NCBI RefSeq assembly: GCF_900963305.1
Contig: NC_042519.1
Span: 9,095,501-9,159,500, forward strand
Source of the DNA: Echeneis naucrates
Lineage: Eukaryota; Chordata; Actinopteri; Carangiformes; Echeneidae
Length of the DNA stretch: 64,000 nucleotides
Direction of reading: 5' to 3'
The notes under the pieces are model-generated. The model saw only the letters and a list, made by a program, of their open reading frames with translations, searched no databases and had not been told where the DNA came from. Each line of letters begins with the position of its first letter. Position 1 is the stretch's first letter. A program made the position numbers and the translations under genes. Positions 49,381-59,441 of this stretch are shown here, piece after piece.

Positions 49381-52312
49381 CTACATCCAGACAATTTCAA
49401 CTTTTTTGATCGGTTTACAGTTCAACCACTCAAGATGACTGATTTGCCAGCAAAAACTCAAATTGACAAACTTGAGTCTCTTGCATCTTTGCATTATATT
49501 TTTCATTGTTGTCATCTTCACATCTGTCCGCGACGTATCAATGTGCTGTACCCGACTGAGCGGCATGGGAGGAAAATCTGTGGAACATGCAGAGAAATGC
49601 CTATCCCAGGTCCCTTCACACAGTACATCCTGTAGAACGCAGTCCAGAGGGCACGGGAGGGAGACCAGTGAAAGCTTCTCCAGTAAAGGGGAACCACTCA
49701 GGAGACACTTAAGAATCTGCTTCAGGGACTTCCAAGACATGACAGGCTTCATTTGGTTGTGGTCGTAGGAGAAACTGTAAGAAAATGAGGGAAAGGGAAA
49801 GTGAAAACAATTTTATTTATTTTTACAATCAAATTATTATCATTAGTTCTCTTATAGGTAACATTACAGCTGTGTCAAACATAGTTTGGACGAGGAAAAA
49901 CCTGACAAGGGTCAGTAGTTCCTCGTGCACCTCATCAGTAGCCTTACTTGAGGGAGAGAAAGCAGAGATTAGGCAGCCGTGGAAGATCTCGATTGTCTTC
50001 CTGATCCATATATTGTTCTTCCTGTAGCATGGTGGGAGGCTCAGCTGAGATGAGTAGGTCTCGAAGCCTGGGACAAGACTTGATGACTTCCAGTAGAGGG
50101 GTGCGAGGGCTGGTTTTCACCCCCTCCATGGTGAGAGAGACCAGTGATGAACCCACAACTTGCAAGGCAGGAAGGAGATCTACCAGAGGAGCTGAGAAGT
50201 GTACAGACAGGACCCTTAGCTGACCTGACCAGGTCTGGAGGCCCATAGCTAACAAGGAGCCCTGGTTTCTTCCTTGAGTATCTTCAGGATCATCAGCATT
50301 TACAGATATGGAGTAGATGTTCGGGCATAAACGGCCTACACTGTCCAAAAAGTTACAAGTTAAGCCCTTAACATCCTGTAGGCGCAGGATCAGGCGTTCA
50401 TCACCAGACTGTGACAAATCTCTCCCTCCCCTTTTTTCCTCTTTTTGATTCACTGAGCAGCTGGGCCGTTCATCGCCGCTGGTGTCGGCCTCACACTCAA
50501 CGTTATTCCTGTGCCAAAATATCTTCTCCTCCTCCTCTTCATCCTCATGTTCCTCATCCCCTGGTTGCACCCCTTCTTTCTTCTTACCCCAACTATCCAT
50601 GCCCTGCCTGTGCCTCCGCTCCCTCCACACCTCATTCATCCTTGGTACTCCCTCTCTGTCAGTGAACACATCTGTCTGGCTGAACTCTCTGTGATCAATG
50701 AGACAGCATGCCTTTGTAAAGCCCTCTATGGCCACTCTCTGCAGGTCAGGCAGGGAGAGAAGCAAGTACGCTGCTGTAGCCTCGCAATCTCCCTCTTGTC
50801 CCCCAAAACCAATATCAAGAGCCAGTAGACTGCGGAGAGGGACTGGTGGCAAGGGTGCAGAAAGGGAGGAGGAGGGGTCTGAGCAGAATGATGAGCTGGA
50901 AGGGCATGCAGAGGATGAGCAGAAAGCCCCACCTCCAAGAGGAAGTAGTGCAACAGGAGAAAGAAGATGACAGTGGGACACATCTAGATGTTGCAGTGAG
51001 CGGCAGCAGTGGGCAATTGTTTGAATCACCCATCGGTCACAATGCATTCCAGCCAGGGAGAGTGAGCGGAGGGCAGGTAGACAGCGGACAGTTTCAGACA
51101 GGACTTCTGCAGGCAGCCTCTGGGCTCCAGATAGATCCAGACTCAACAAACCCTGGAAAAAAAGAGAGAAAAGTAAAGGTGAGCCAGACACTAGACATCT
51201 CCCCTCATCAAATGTAGCTACAAATAGTGTAAAATATTAATAGTGAATTTTGTTGCTATATAGGTAACTATAACAAGTAATTATATTTTACAAAAAAAAA
51301 AAAAAAAACAACTCTATGAATTTAAGCCCTGAAAATATAGTGCAAATACACAAACAATTTCAGCTTAATGTTCAAAACAGTAAGGATGTGTCTAAGATTT
51401 GCATTATGCAAATATCAGCAAGGTCAACATCAGGAAAATAAAGCACAGACAAAATTTAAGCCACAAAAAAAAAAAAGAGTGGACAAAGACAACCTGGCAA
51501 CGTGCAGTAATGTGGCCACAGAGGGCTGAGGTGACCAGACCAGGACACTTGTCCAGAGCGAGGCCCCGGAGCTGTGGGACCAGCAGGAGGTGAATGGCCG
51601 CCCGGGACAGTTGCCTTCTGGTGCAAAGCAGCCCAGTGAGCTCCTCAACCAGCTTACCTGCTACAGAGAGGAGAAGGGGCAGAAAGGACAAAAGAGCATA
51701 GGATTAGCTGCAGCATGGTTCAGTGGTGGTTAGTGACTCAAAGCAAGAAGGTTCAATGTTCAATGCCAGGACCTGGGACCTTTTTGTGCAGGGTTTGCAT
51801 GTTCTCCTTGTGACTATAAAGAGATGGAGAGCAGAATTACACATGCTCAATGAGTGGCTGTGGACAGAGGGAAGTTGTTTAAAAAAAAAAAAAAGACAAG
51901 GAAGTAGTTTTTTCACTTCACTTCATCTGATTCACTTCAACACAGTAAAAATGTTCATTTCCCGTGTCATTTGGTAAAACTAACTTTATTAATATGCAGC
52001 TGATATCTGAGAGAGTGATACATTAGCTATTTATAATCAGCCTATGCTGCTGTGCTAAACGGCCCCAACAAACTCACGCAGTATGTTGAAGGGCCCCATA
52101 ATGTGCCTGAAGTGATACTGATCCAGGTAGTTGTCAGCGTAGTCTTTCACCCACACATTCTTCATGTTGTCAGCAAGGTTGAGCAGACACAGCTGGGTCA
52201 ACAAAGGGACAGACATGTCTTCATCTGTCTTCCCACTGTTCCCCATCCACGCCATATTCCTCCTCTGGCCACCCCGAGCCTTCACCCCTCTGCCTCCTCT
52301 GAACAGAGGCAT
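49381..52312 (-). CDS. Uncharacterised leucine-rich-repeat (RNI-like) protein
   Basis: Four coding exons on the minus strand: 52312-52078, 51657-51494, 51152-49948, 49774-49381 (1998 bases, 665 aa), GT-AG introns, frame closes. I do not recognise the gene. Visible features: an N-terminal region with a helix-rich segment after residue 34 (SVPLLTQLCLLNLADNM and NVWVKDYADNYLDQYHFRHI); cysteine-containing leucine-rich repeats of the F-box/AMN1 type (LRGLALDKCPGLV, LLSLDLSGAQRLP, LRSLSLAGMHC, LQHLDVSHCHLLS); a serine-rich stretch (about 209-240); an acidic low-complexity insert (DEEHEDEEEEE, about 331-342); and further repeats to the C terminus (LKFVNLSFCWQIS). No signal peptide or membrane segment is evident, so it is probably intracellular. 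The repeat style suggests a substrate adaptor of a cullin ubiquitin ligase, but no F-box is clear; this is inference. An acceptor site (CTGCAG) 18 bases before the ATG suggests a non-coding first exon upstream. Confidence 0.8.
51708..51815 (+). mobile_element. tRNA-derived SINE fragment in LRR-gene intron 1
   Basis: The order TGGTTCAGTGGTGGTTAG (A-box-like), AGCAAGAAGGTTCAATG (B-box-like), CCAGGACCTGGGACCTTTTT and GGGTTTGCATGTTCTCC is the head of a common fish SINE. It lies between exons 1 and 2, antisense to the gene, and shares its CCTGGGACCTTT block with the element at 14935-15200. Confidence 0.65.
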
Positions 52313-52329
52313 TGTGGGACAGCAGTGGC

Positions 52330-53560
52330 TGCAGGATCAACAGGAGACATTAACAGGTGGCAATAATATAAACTGCTGTTTGCTAGAGCTTATATACAGT
52401 TATGTGTGTTTACCTTCACTACACTGATTTCTCATTGATTTAATAACATATTAACACAGAGAGAGCTGACATTTAAAAACCTACAGGAGAAGGATTTCTG
52501 CATTGACACCTATCTGCCGGCTCTATTGGGTCACAGGTACTCAAAGAGAAAGACGAAAGGGCTATTCAGTAAAACAGATTTTCTCCTTGGCAAAAAAAAA
52601 AAAAAACCCAAAACAAACTTGGGACATACAAACACAATTAAACTGAGCTATGTTCAAAGGCGGCAGGTAATTTCAGAAACGTTATAGGTCAGTAAGTAAG
52701 TAACCTGAGGCAACGTGGCTAAGGACATTTGTTCTTCACCCGAGTTTCAAATCAAGATTATCATATCTAAATAAAATTTTCCATCATTCTCCAGAAGTTA
52801 TAACTGAATGACACATATACTTCTTAAACTTACCTCTAGTCTATGGGTATCAAGTCACACTAACAACTTTGGACTCATGTTTTAATCAAATCACAAGCAA
52901 AAAATAATAGATTTGGTTTCCAGGGGTAACACATGATCTCATCCGAAATGCATTTCACTGCACACTATACAAGTACATACTGTGTTTGCGTACATGCTTA
53001 AGTGTATCTTTGTATGTACAGGCAAAGCTGGAACAACAGAGAACAAAAACTCGATTAAAAAAGGCGCTGGAAAGTAGGTAGCAGAAGAAAGTTCAAACCA
53101 ACGTCAGGAAGACGGAGCAAAGTGCTTCACTCAAAGTCGCTCACAACGTGAGGAAGGGTAAAAGAATCAAACAAGCTAAGATGGCTGAGAAAAGTACTGA
53201 ACAGAAAATCTCCAATAATACTAGAAACCACGGGATCAAAGTAGCAAAGAAAAATCCCTAAGAGGGTAGGACGCAAAAAACACGGAAGTCGTAAGGATCA
53301 GGGCGTAGGGAGCGATCAAAGTTTACGGTGCTAGAAATAAGACGTTGGGGCGACAGGCAGATCAGGATCTGAGTCTTAAATTCAGCCACTGGCTCCGCAC
53401 ACACGGACCGCATCAAACCCTGGAGCGAAATGAAACAAAAACACAACACCGGAAACAGAACCACATACAACTACCGAAATAAAAGCAGAAAACGGAACAA
53501 TGACACTCAAATTGGGGTCCGTGGTGTGTGATATTACTGACTGTTTGATGGTTAAAGGTC
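52330..53560. other. 5' flank of the LRR gene
   Basis: No coding exon was seen. A non-coding first exon of the LRR gene may lie here. An A-rich tract occurs at 52592-52606. Sequence past 53300 is more CpG-rich and continues into the transposon-rich block. Confidence 0.35.
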
Positions 53561-53846
53561 ATATTGCAGAGGGGTACACTACGAAGGGAGCTCAACAGAG
53601 CCGGTGTGTCAACCGATTTGGTTCCCCCCAAGTTCCTGTTCCTCTTTACGCTGATTTACTGCTGAGTCGTGCGTAGTTGCTATGTTACCGTGCGTATTTA
53701 AAGAAGAAACCCAAATAGAAACACAGCTGGGTGTACGGAAAGCGAAATGGAACAAGCCAATGTGTAGGTTACTGGTATGGTATTTATTATATAACAACAT
53801 ACATTGAGAATGCATTTGTTCGGCCATTCTTTGTCAATCTTTGTGT

Positions 53847-54059
53847 AAATGGATGCCAGCTAGCATAGCTGTGCGAGAGTAGCCTACGTTAAGTAAACCT
53901 CACTGCCAGATCACTTACACTAGTTAGTCGCTTCGAAATGGACTGCTAGCTAACTGGTTAGCTAACTGGTTAGCATGCTCGACTGACAGATTGATGACAT
54001 TATTTTTGACGTATAACGTAACTATTGGGTTAGGGTTAGGGTTAGCTAGCTGGCATCCA
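53847..54059. mobile_element. MITE-like segment with 16-bp perfect terminal inverted repeats
   Basis: ATGGATGCCAGCTAGC at 53847-53862 is exactly inverted at 54044-54059 (GCTAGCTGGCATCCAT), enclosing about 180 bases. Both sides carry TAA (53844-53846 and 54060-54062), a 3-base duplication of the TWA kind made by Harbinger-type elements. The interior has a direct repeat of CTAACTGGTTAG and a short TTAGGG run. The family is unknown to me. Confidence 0.5.
54028..54047. repeat. Short interstitial telomere-like (TTAGGG)n run
   Basis: Nearly three units of GGGTTA in the stretch GGGTTAGGGTTAGGGTTAGC. It is too short to be a telomere remnant with certainty; it could arise by chance or double-strand-break repair. 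Confidence 0.6.
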
Positions 54060-54247
54060 TTAACCATAATGGTATTTATTTACTCATAAAAATTATTAAC
54101 AAATCAACAGGCGCGGACTCGGAGCTAAGAAGAGGTCACGTGGGGTGCTGGAGCCAATACCAGCCCACTTTGGGTTTACGTCACCACAGGTGGGTCAGAT
54201 GACGTAAATGTGAAATGGTGAAGTAGCGCGAAATGTATGCTGCAACT

Positions 54248-54665
54248 CAAGCAGCGCTGTGGCGCAGCGGTAACGCTGCCGTCCCGCACCTAGGTGGGAG
54301 GGGTTCGATTCCAACTAGGGTAGATGATGTGAATGTATAATGTAAGGTAACCCCGGGGTTAGTGATGATAATAATAATGTGAATATGTATACATGATGTA
54401 AATGTAACGTTGGTTGTATGAACTGTATTCTAATTGTATGTAATGTATGTAGTGTATGTATGTAATGTATGTAAAGGTCCATTCCCGGTGTGGGCACCTG
54501 AACGTGTCTACGGAGTTAGTTGGTTGCGAGTGATGGACTGGGCTAATGCAGATACGGCGCCCCCCCCAGGACCTAGGCCGAACCAGACCGGACGGGTGAC
54601 GGCACCCCTCCAGGAACGGACCGAGACCAGACAGGAGACAGGACGCGTCCACAGACTAGACCAGT
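54248..54665 (+). mobile_element. tRNA-derived SINE (head clear, body uncertain)
   Basis: The head 54248-54310 is strongly tRNA-like: TGTGGCGCAGCGGTAACG (A box) and GGGGTTCGATTCCAAC (B box) about 40 bases apart, the internal RNA polymerase III promoter. Downstream follow TGTA-rich simple sequence (54420-54470) and a GC-rich segment to about 54665. Whether that downstream part belongs to the same element is unknown. The A and B boxes are well preserved, so the copy is fairly young or was once very active. Confidence 0.6.
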
Positions 54666-55235
54666 AAAAGAGCAAAGGAATCACCTACTGAGAAGGAGGA
54701 AACACAACTATTTTAGTGATAGATAAGATTCCTAATTGTTCCCCCAACAAATATTTTGGCCACCGATCCTTCGCTAAAGCCCCGCCCCCCGCGGTTACTG
54801 TTGCTATGCTATCCTGTTGTCTGAAGTTCGGTAGGAAAATGTCCAGTCAGCATTCAGTTCAGGAAAATAAAGAAATAAGAATAAGAAAATAAAGGGTCGA
54901 GAAAGGTAAGAAACATGGCCGTTAGCTTGTAACGTAAGCTAACTGGACAGGTCTAATGCTAACGCCCATTAGCCTAGCTTGTATTACAGCCCGACACAAA
55001 ATGTTATCTGACAGAAACAGCTGAGTTTGGGAGCTCCATCAGAAAGGAAGAGACGGAGAGGAGAGGGCTGCAGCTGCTGTCAGGTCACAGAGACAGTGAC
55101 GTGGGGAGTAGAGGAATTTATTTAACTTGGCTTTATTTCTGCACAAAGATATTGACCGCTAATGTAGAAGTACTCCACCGCTTCAGACACAAAAACACAC
55201 ACAAGGACCGGGACATTACTCGCTGTTAATGTTGT
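54666..55235. other. Repeat-rich spacer, unassigned
   Basis: CpG-rich patches (54775-54800), A-rich (AAATAAGAATAAG)n-like sequence at 54865-54895, and a (GT)n run at 55233-55248 at its right edge. Probably parts of unnamed mobile elements; I cannot assign a family. Confidence 0.35.
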
Positions 55236-55248
55236 GTGTGTGTGTGCA

Positions 55249-55341
55249 GGCAGACAGACCTGTATTCTGTGATGAGGAGTTGGACCGTGTTATTGTAAGT
55301 GATGTCCACAGAAGACATCCAAACTCTGGCTACAAGCTAAT
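55249..55341 (+). pseudogene. Fragment resembling a transposon integrase-like protein
   Basis: The frame reads DRPVFCDEELDRVIVSDV then HRRHPNSGYKLMSV. The pattern -HPNSGYKLM- resembles the N-terminal region of integrase-core proteins found as multi-copy genes in fish genomes (DNA-transposon kin). It is only about 30 residues and ends where the palindromic element begins. Identification is tentative. Confidence 0.3.
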
Positions 55342-55342
55342 G

Positions 55343-55490
55343 AGTGTTCCAGGTAATAATACGGCCATGATGTACGATGTAGAATGAGCCGATCGTTATG
55401 GAGAAATAATCCAAGTAGGATGAGGATTATACATCGTGGCCGTATTCTTAACTGGAACACGTACAGACATGGCCACGATGTATAATCCTC
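55343..55490. mobile_element. Palindromic MITE, left copy, plus an extra half-unit
   Basis: The sequence 55343-55455 folds on itself: GTGTTCCAGGTAATAATACG at the left is matched, inverted and slightly diverged, by CGTATTCTTAACTGGAACAC at the right. A third half-unit (GGCCACGATGTATAATCCTC) follows at about 55468-55490. A second copy of the whole unit lies inverted at 57005-57117. I do not know the family; no coding capacity is seen. Confidence 0.6.
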
Positions 55491-55499
55491 ACCCTTGAC

Positions 55500-56361
55500 A
55501 CAGGTGTGTCAACCGATTTGGTTGAGCTGGCTCGGCAAAGCCGAAAGCTCCAACCAGAGATAGCGGGTATCCCAACGGTGGTTATCGGCTTGATTTGTCG
55601 ACCCAGGCTCTCCAGCAGATTACATTGGAGAAGGACAAAAGGGTATTCAATCACACCCTGGTGCTGGCCAGGGTATGTGTAAGTGCTTTGGTGGTAAAAT
55701 ACTAAATGCATATTTATTGTTTCTCAGATGAGAAAAGTCTATTTTACAGTTGAAGGAGACACATTCATGTTCCTCAAGCAGCCAGCACACACCTTTGCTG
55801 GCCCCCACCCAGAGGTAACTGCCAAAGTTGTACTCTTACATGAACACCTCAATGTCGTATTAATACAGGTTGGAACAGACAATGTGAGGGCCCTCTGTAA
55901 AAGGAATCAAGAGCTGGATAATCAGAAAAAAGAGCTGGAAAGCTGCTGTTGGCTTCTTTTGGTCCCATTTGGTCCCATATGGTCAGCAAGATACATATGT
56001 AACATATTCCCACAGCTGACAATCTGTATCGCTCATAGAGAATATCGTCTGAAAATGCCAACAGTTTACTCCTGTCTGGAAAAACTCCCTCCCTCCGAAG
56101 AGCGCCTAAAACCACTGGATTCTCCAGAAACGGTGAGGTCATGTTCAAGGAGGATGATCGGTGAAGGGGCTGCGCTTTTTGTAGCCGACTTTAAACCGAA
56201 AGTCGGAACAAAAACTGGTCCGGACCAGGGTATGTTCGCAGCATAAGTTGCCATGGTGATACAGCCTGTTTAAAAGAGCCGCCTTCGTGGCACGAGAAAA
56301 CCTGGCTTTAGGCTCAATATAGCTCGCTAAGGCACTAATCTCGCTTCGTAGTACACCCTCC
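55500..56361 (-). mobile_element. Harbinger-type DNA transposon relic
   Basis: On the minus strand, about 56148-55980 reads as a transposase N-terminal region: RREGVFPDRSKLLAFSDD then ILYERYRLSAVGICYICILL, the pattern conserved in PIF/Harbinger nucleases (HARBI1 kin). On the plus strand 55728-55950 is an opposite open frame (MRKVYFTVEGDTFMFLKQ to a coiled tail RNQELDNQKKELE) which could be the companion protein these transposons carry. The right end (about 56346-56361) reads GGGTGTACTACGAAG inward, a fish DNA-transposon terminus. A similar terminus, GGGTACACTACGAAG, occurs at 53573-53587 and a TGTGTCAACCGATTTGGTT block is shared by 53611-53629 and 55505-55523, so the element may once have been longer and broken up by later insertions. 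The transposase is truncated: the DDE catalytic core is missing. Confidence 0.6.
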
Positions 56362-57004
56362 GGTTAAAAACCACTTTGTGTCAACGTTTAGAAAATTTAT
56401 ATAGGAACAGTTTTTTCTTCAAAATATATTGGTAAAGGCGTTAATTGGGCTTCGAGAGTCGTTTTGTGAGAATACTTGTGAGAAGACTTCCGCATCCGAA
56501 AGCGCTAAAGCGGAAGTGACGTGGCCAGAAGGCGCGCAGTGAACCCCGGCAATAGGAAAACAATGGATCCTGATCTCAGATCGGACACAGAAGAAACGTT
56601 AAATATGTATAGTTACACACATGACGGACTGCAGTCCCAACACTAAGCCGCAAAGAGCAGGGAGAGACCAAGGGGAGAGTAAATGGTCAGAAGAGAGAGC
56701 TACAGCTGTGGCGTCAGGACTATCAGTGGTGGTGTTATCTTATTTAATATTGTGTTCACGTCATAATATTGCACAGATTGCCATCATAGGTCCGGCAATA
56801 GCAAAATTATTAAAGGTCATCTATTATAGGCACGAATATTGATACTTACAAATAATCGAAATTCATGATCTTGATGAAGGGTCTCATACTCATAATATCC
56901 GTCAACACTACCAGGTATATATTTCTATTGATGCTCTTGTTACTCGCTTTTGCGCTAGTCTAACATTACTCGTTCATTGTTTTTAATTGGAATTGTTTTT
57001 GTAA
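56362..57004. other. Unassigned sequence between transposon pieces
   Basis: No recognised gene. A short open frame begins at 56563 (MDPDLRSDTEETLNMYSY) and ends soon after; I see no support for it. Overall it looks like the remains of a mobile element. Confidence 0.3.
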
Positions 57005-57117
57005 CAGGTAAGAAAATGGCCACGATGTATAATACTCATCCTACCTGGGATTATTTCTCTATAACGATCGGCTCATTCTACATTATCCATCGTAGCCGTA
57101 TTATTCCCCGGAACATG
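57005..57117. mobile_element. Palindromic MITE, right (inverted) copy
   Basis: In inverse orientation this repeats the 55343-55455 unit over about 110 bases, including the central GAGCCGATCGTTATxGAGAAAT segment. It is itself a near-palindrome (GGCCACGATGTATAAT on the left against ATTATCCATCGTAGCC on the right). The two copies bracket the Harbinger relic. Confidence 0.6.
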
Positions 57118-57992
57118 CACACCTCTAGTACTAGCATTAATACAATAGAACTCTCCGTTCCGAGTTTTTGTGAACGCAGCATTCCATCCGGCGTTTTTTT
57201 CATCGAAAAACTGCTGGAGATGATGGAGAGTGAGTTTATGAAGAAAGGGGGAGACAAAGGACTTAAAATAAGTGGCGCTGGGCGTGGATAGAAGAGAGGG
57301 GTAGAGACGACAAGTCTTTTGGTTATATATTTCCTATTTTTCCTATTTTAGAATTCAACATTCCGTGTTCAAGTTCAACACGTTTGGCTGCTGCCAGTTA
57401 TGATGTCAAATGTGCGGAGACAGCTCTCAAAATGCGCTCCGTTTTTTTTTTCATTTTGATGACGTAGGCCTATGTGTTAGTGCAGCAGGTATGAGTTTCC
57501 AGATTGAGTGTTTTTTTCCTCTGCATATTAAGGCCTGTTTACATTGTTGTATTGTTGTATGTCTGAAGAAGGTGCAATGACACTTTTGATATTTGCACAG
57601 TGTATGAGTGTGCGGCCACTGTTTTGCTGTTTTTCTGACATGTCATGACAGTCAGCCTGCAATCCCCCCCTTCCTGATTTTACCCACTCACCTGGTCACC
57701 CTACTCTTATGTCTTGAAAAAAATTTCAAACCTACATTAACTTTTCAAAGGGTATTTTTAGACAAGATTATAAAAACAGCTAAAAAAAAATTGCCCTGCA
57801 ATATGCCCTTTAAACAGACAATGTGGTAAAAATTTTCGCATAAATGGATGTTGTTACTGGTTTCTTTTTAAATCAAACAGACAAACACAGACATTCTTTG
57901 AAATGGTTTGTTTCAATGGATAAACTCCTGTAAATTACAACTCCTTAAATGAGAAATGTCTGACTCGCAGCAGGAAGCGGGAAAAGGAAGGC
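57118..57992. other. Unassigned sequence
   Basis: No gene or recognised repeat. T-rich patches near 57443-57452 and 57511-57520. The C-rich CCCCCCC near 57665 is a simple tract. Confidence 0.35.
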
Positions 57993-58185
57993 CTGAGATG
58001 GCAGCCTCTCCACCCTCACTTCACCCTGCTGCCGTCTGAGATGGCAGCCTCTCCACCCTCACTTCACCCTGCTGCCGTCTGAGATGGCACCCTCTCCACC
58101 CTCACTTCACCCTGCTGCCGTCTGAGATGGCACCCTCTCCACCCTCACTTCACCCTGCTGCCGTCTGAGATGGCGACGGGCACGC
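57993..58185. repeat. 43-bp tandem repeat, about 4.4 copies
   Basis: The unit starts CTGAGATGGCAGCCTCTCCA and ends ACCCTGCTGCCGT. Copies are at 57993-58035, 58036-58078, 58079-58121 and 58122-58164, then a partial one. They differ only at one base (GGCAGCC or GGCACCC: copies 1-2 against 3-4), so duplication is recent. The array lies directly upstream of the LINE tail and may have expanded from the element's own sequence. Confidence 0.92.
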
Positions 58186-58415
58186 TTCAACAAGAGCTTT
58201 GTCCCGTCTGCCATCTCCGCACCCAACAACCTCCCTCAGTAACCTGAATGTGCCAGTTGTCTGATGGTGTTTGTGCTTGTGTGTGTATCCATGTTTTGCT
58301 GTCTGGTGGTCTTATTCTCGTGTTGTTCGGCGTTGGTGATTTTTCCTTCTTTCTGTATTCTATGTTTTTGTGACAGACGGTGAAAACAAATTTCCCTTAT
58401 GGGACAGTAAGGCCA
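58165..58415 (+). mobile_element. L2/CR1-type LINE 3' end
   Basis: 58180-58240 reads RARFNKSFVPSAI then SAPNNLPQ, matching the usual last residues of the fish L2-type reverse-transcriptase frame (...NKSFVPSAI-LLN). It is followed by a T-rich 3' UTR and the tail AAATTTCCCTTATGGGACAG, the typical L2 3' end. Only the 3' terminus is present: a 5'-truncated insertion as usual for LINEs. Confidence 0.7.
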
Positions 58416-58743
58416 TCGAGCTCTATCGCGCCATCACTGCCGGCTCTGAAGGGTCTGAAGCCTCCGCTCCGCTGCCGTTAGCTCCCGGTGTGAGCTGACG
58501 GAGGACGGAGCTGAACCGCTCCGCTCCCGGTGGAAACCCGGGGTGAGACTGCTCTCCTCGTCCCTCTCAGTAAATACTCTCAGGAACTTGAAGTGGAGCG
58601 AAGGCCTCTAGATGTCAGTGAGGCACGGCAATATCCTTCTACATGTCTCTTTTTCCATCTGACCTTCTGAGCTGCCAGGCCCAGATGGTATTGGAGGGGT
58701 TGTGAGGGATTTTCTTCCATCTATGCCTTTCATCGTCATTCTA

Positions 58744-58745
<2 letters not shown>

Positions 58746-58792
<47 letters not shown>
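58746..58792. repeat. (AT)n microsatellite
   Basis: About 46 bases of pure AT dinucleotide directly abutting the left arm of the hairpin that follows. AC and AT runs (58829-58868) also fill the hairpin loop. Confidence 0.95.
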
Positions 58793-58795
<3 letters not shown>

Positions 58796-58827
58796 AAGGT
58801 TGCATTTAAAGATTACCTTTTTTTTAC

Positions 58828-58868
<41 letters not shown>

Positions 58869-58925
58869 GTGTTTTACCTTTTACCTTTTAAAAAAAAGGT
58901 AATCTTTAAATGCAACCTTGTTTAT
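58790..58925. repeat. Perfect 37-bp inverted repeat (hairpin) with microsatellite loop
   Basis: The left arm 58790-58826 (ATAAACAAGGTTGCATTTAA onward to an eight-T run) is exactly inverted at 58889-58925. The 62-base loop is an AC run followed by an AT run. Perfect arms mean either a very young foldback event, gene conversion, or an assembly/sequencing artefact at unstable DNA. Confidence 0.9.
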
Positions 58926-59441
58926 CAAGTTGTTGTTATCAGTCCACTGAATCACTGAATCAGTTTGAATCATAACACACCAGATAATTTTAGTTTTGGA
59001 ATGAGTCAAACCAGGATTTGGATTCTGAGATGAATCAGACATAAGTTAGTTCAGGTCAATTTTGGATAAAACTGTGGTTTCAGTTTCTACATAGAACAGA
59101 CTTGTACACCTTATCATACGATGAGGAGTTTGACAACACTGAGCGTTGTGATCTAAACCTGACTACACACAACAATTGTATAACATAGTCCTGTGCTTTT
59201 GTAAGTTTAAACAGATAACTGGATGCATCGAATGGAGTGTACAGTGAATATAAAGCATTTTCGAGCTGCATAGTGAGCAACTGTGAAAATAGGATAATAT
59301 CTTCACTAGCATGTGCAACAAGCCATTCACTAAATATCTGCAATAGTATATAATTATTCTAGTGATTAAAGCTATTGTATCCATCGAATATGCATGTAAA
59401 TAAGACAGACAGGTGAGACAGATGATAGGTGAGCCAAGGCT
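58926..59441. other. 3' flank of gda
   Basis: AT-rich sequence with no recognised feature. The gda polyadenylation site should lie here, but no AATAAA is evident on the minus strand. Confidence 0.4.

Noticed and set aside
52055-52312. F-box at the N terminus of the LRR protein
   Set aside because: The repeats resemble F-box/LRR proteins, but the N-terminal residues do not show a convincing F-box pattern, so no ligase role is claimed.
54028-54047. Telomere fusion scar
   Set aside because: Only about three TTAGGG units; similar doublets occur elsewhere in the window, so chance is likely.
57993-58185. CRISPR-like array
   Set aside because: The 43-bp units are directly adjacent with no spacers, and the genome is vertebrate; it is a minisatellite.
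52300-59400. LOXL2 orthologue expected by human synteny
   Set aside because: No lysyl-oxidase or SRCR exon was seen here; the region is transposon debris.
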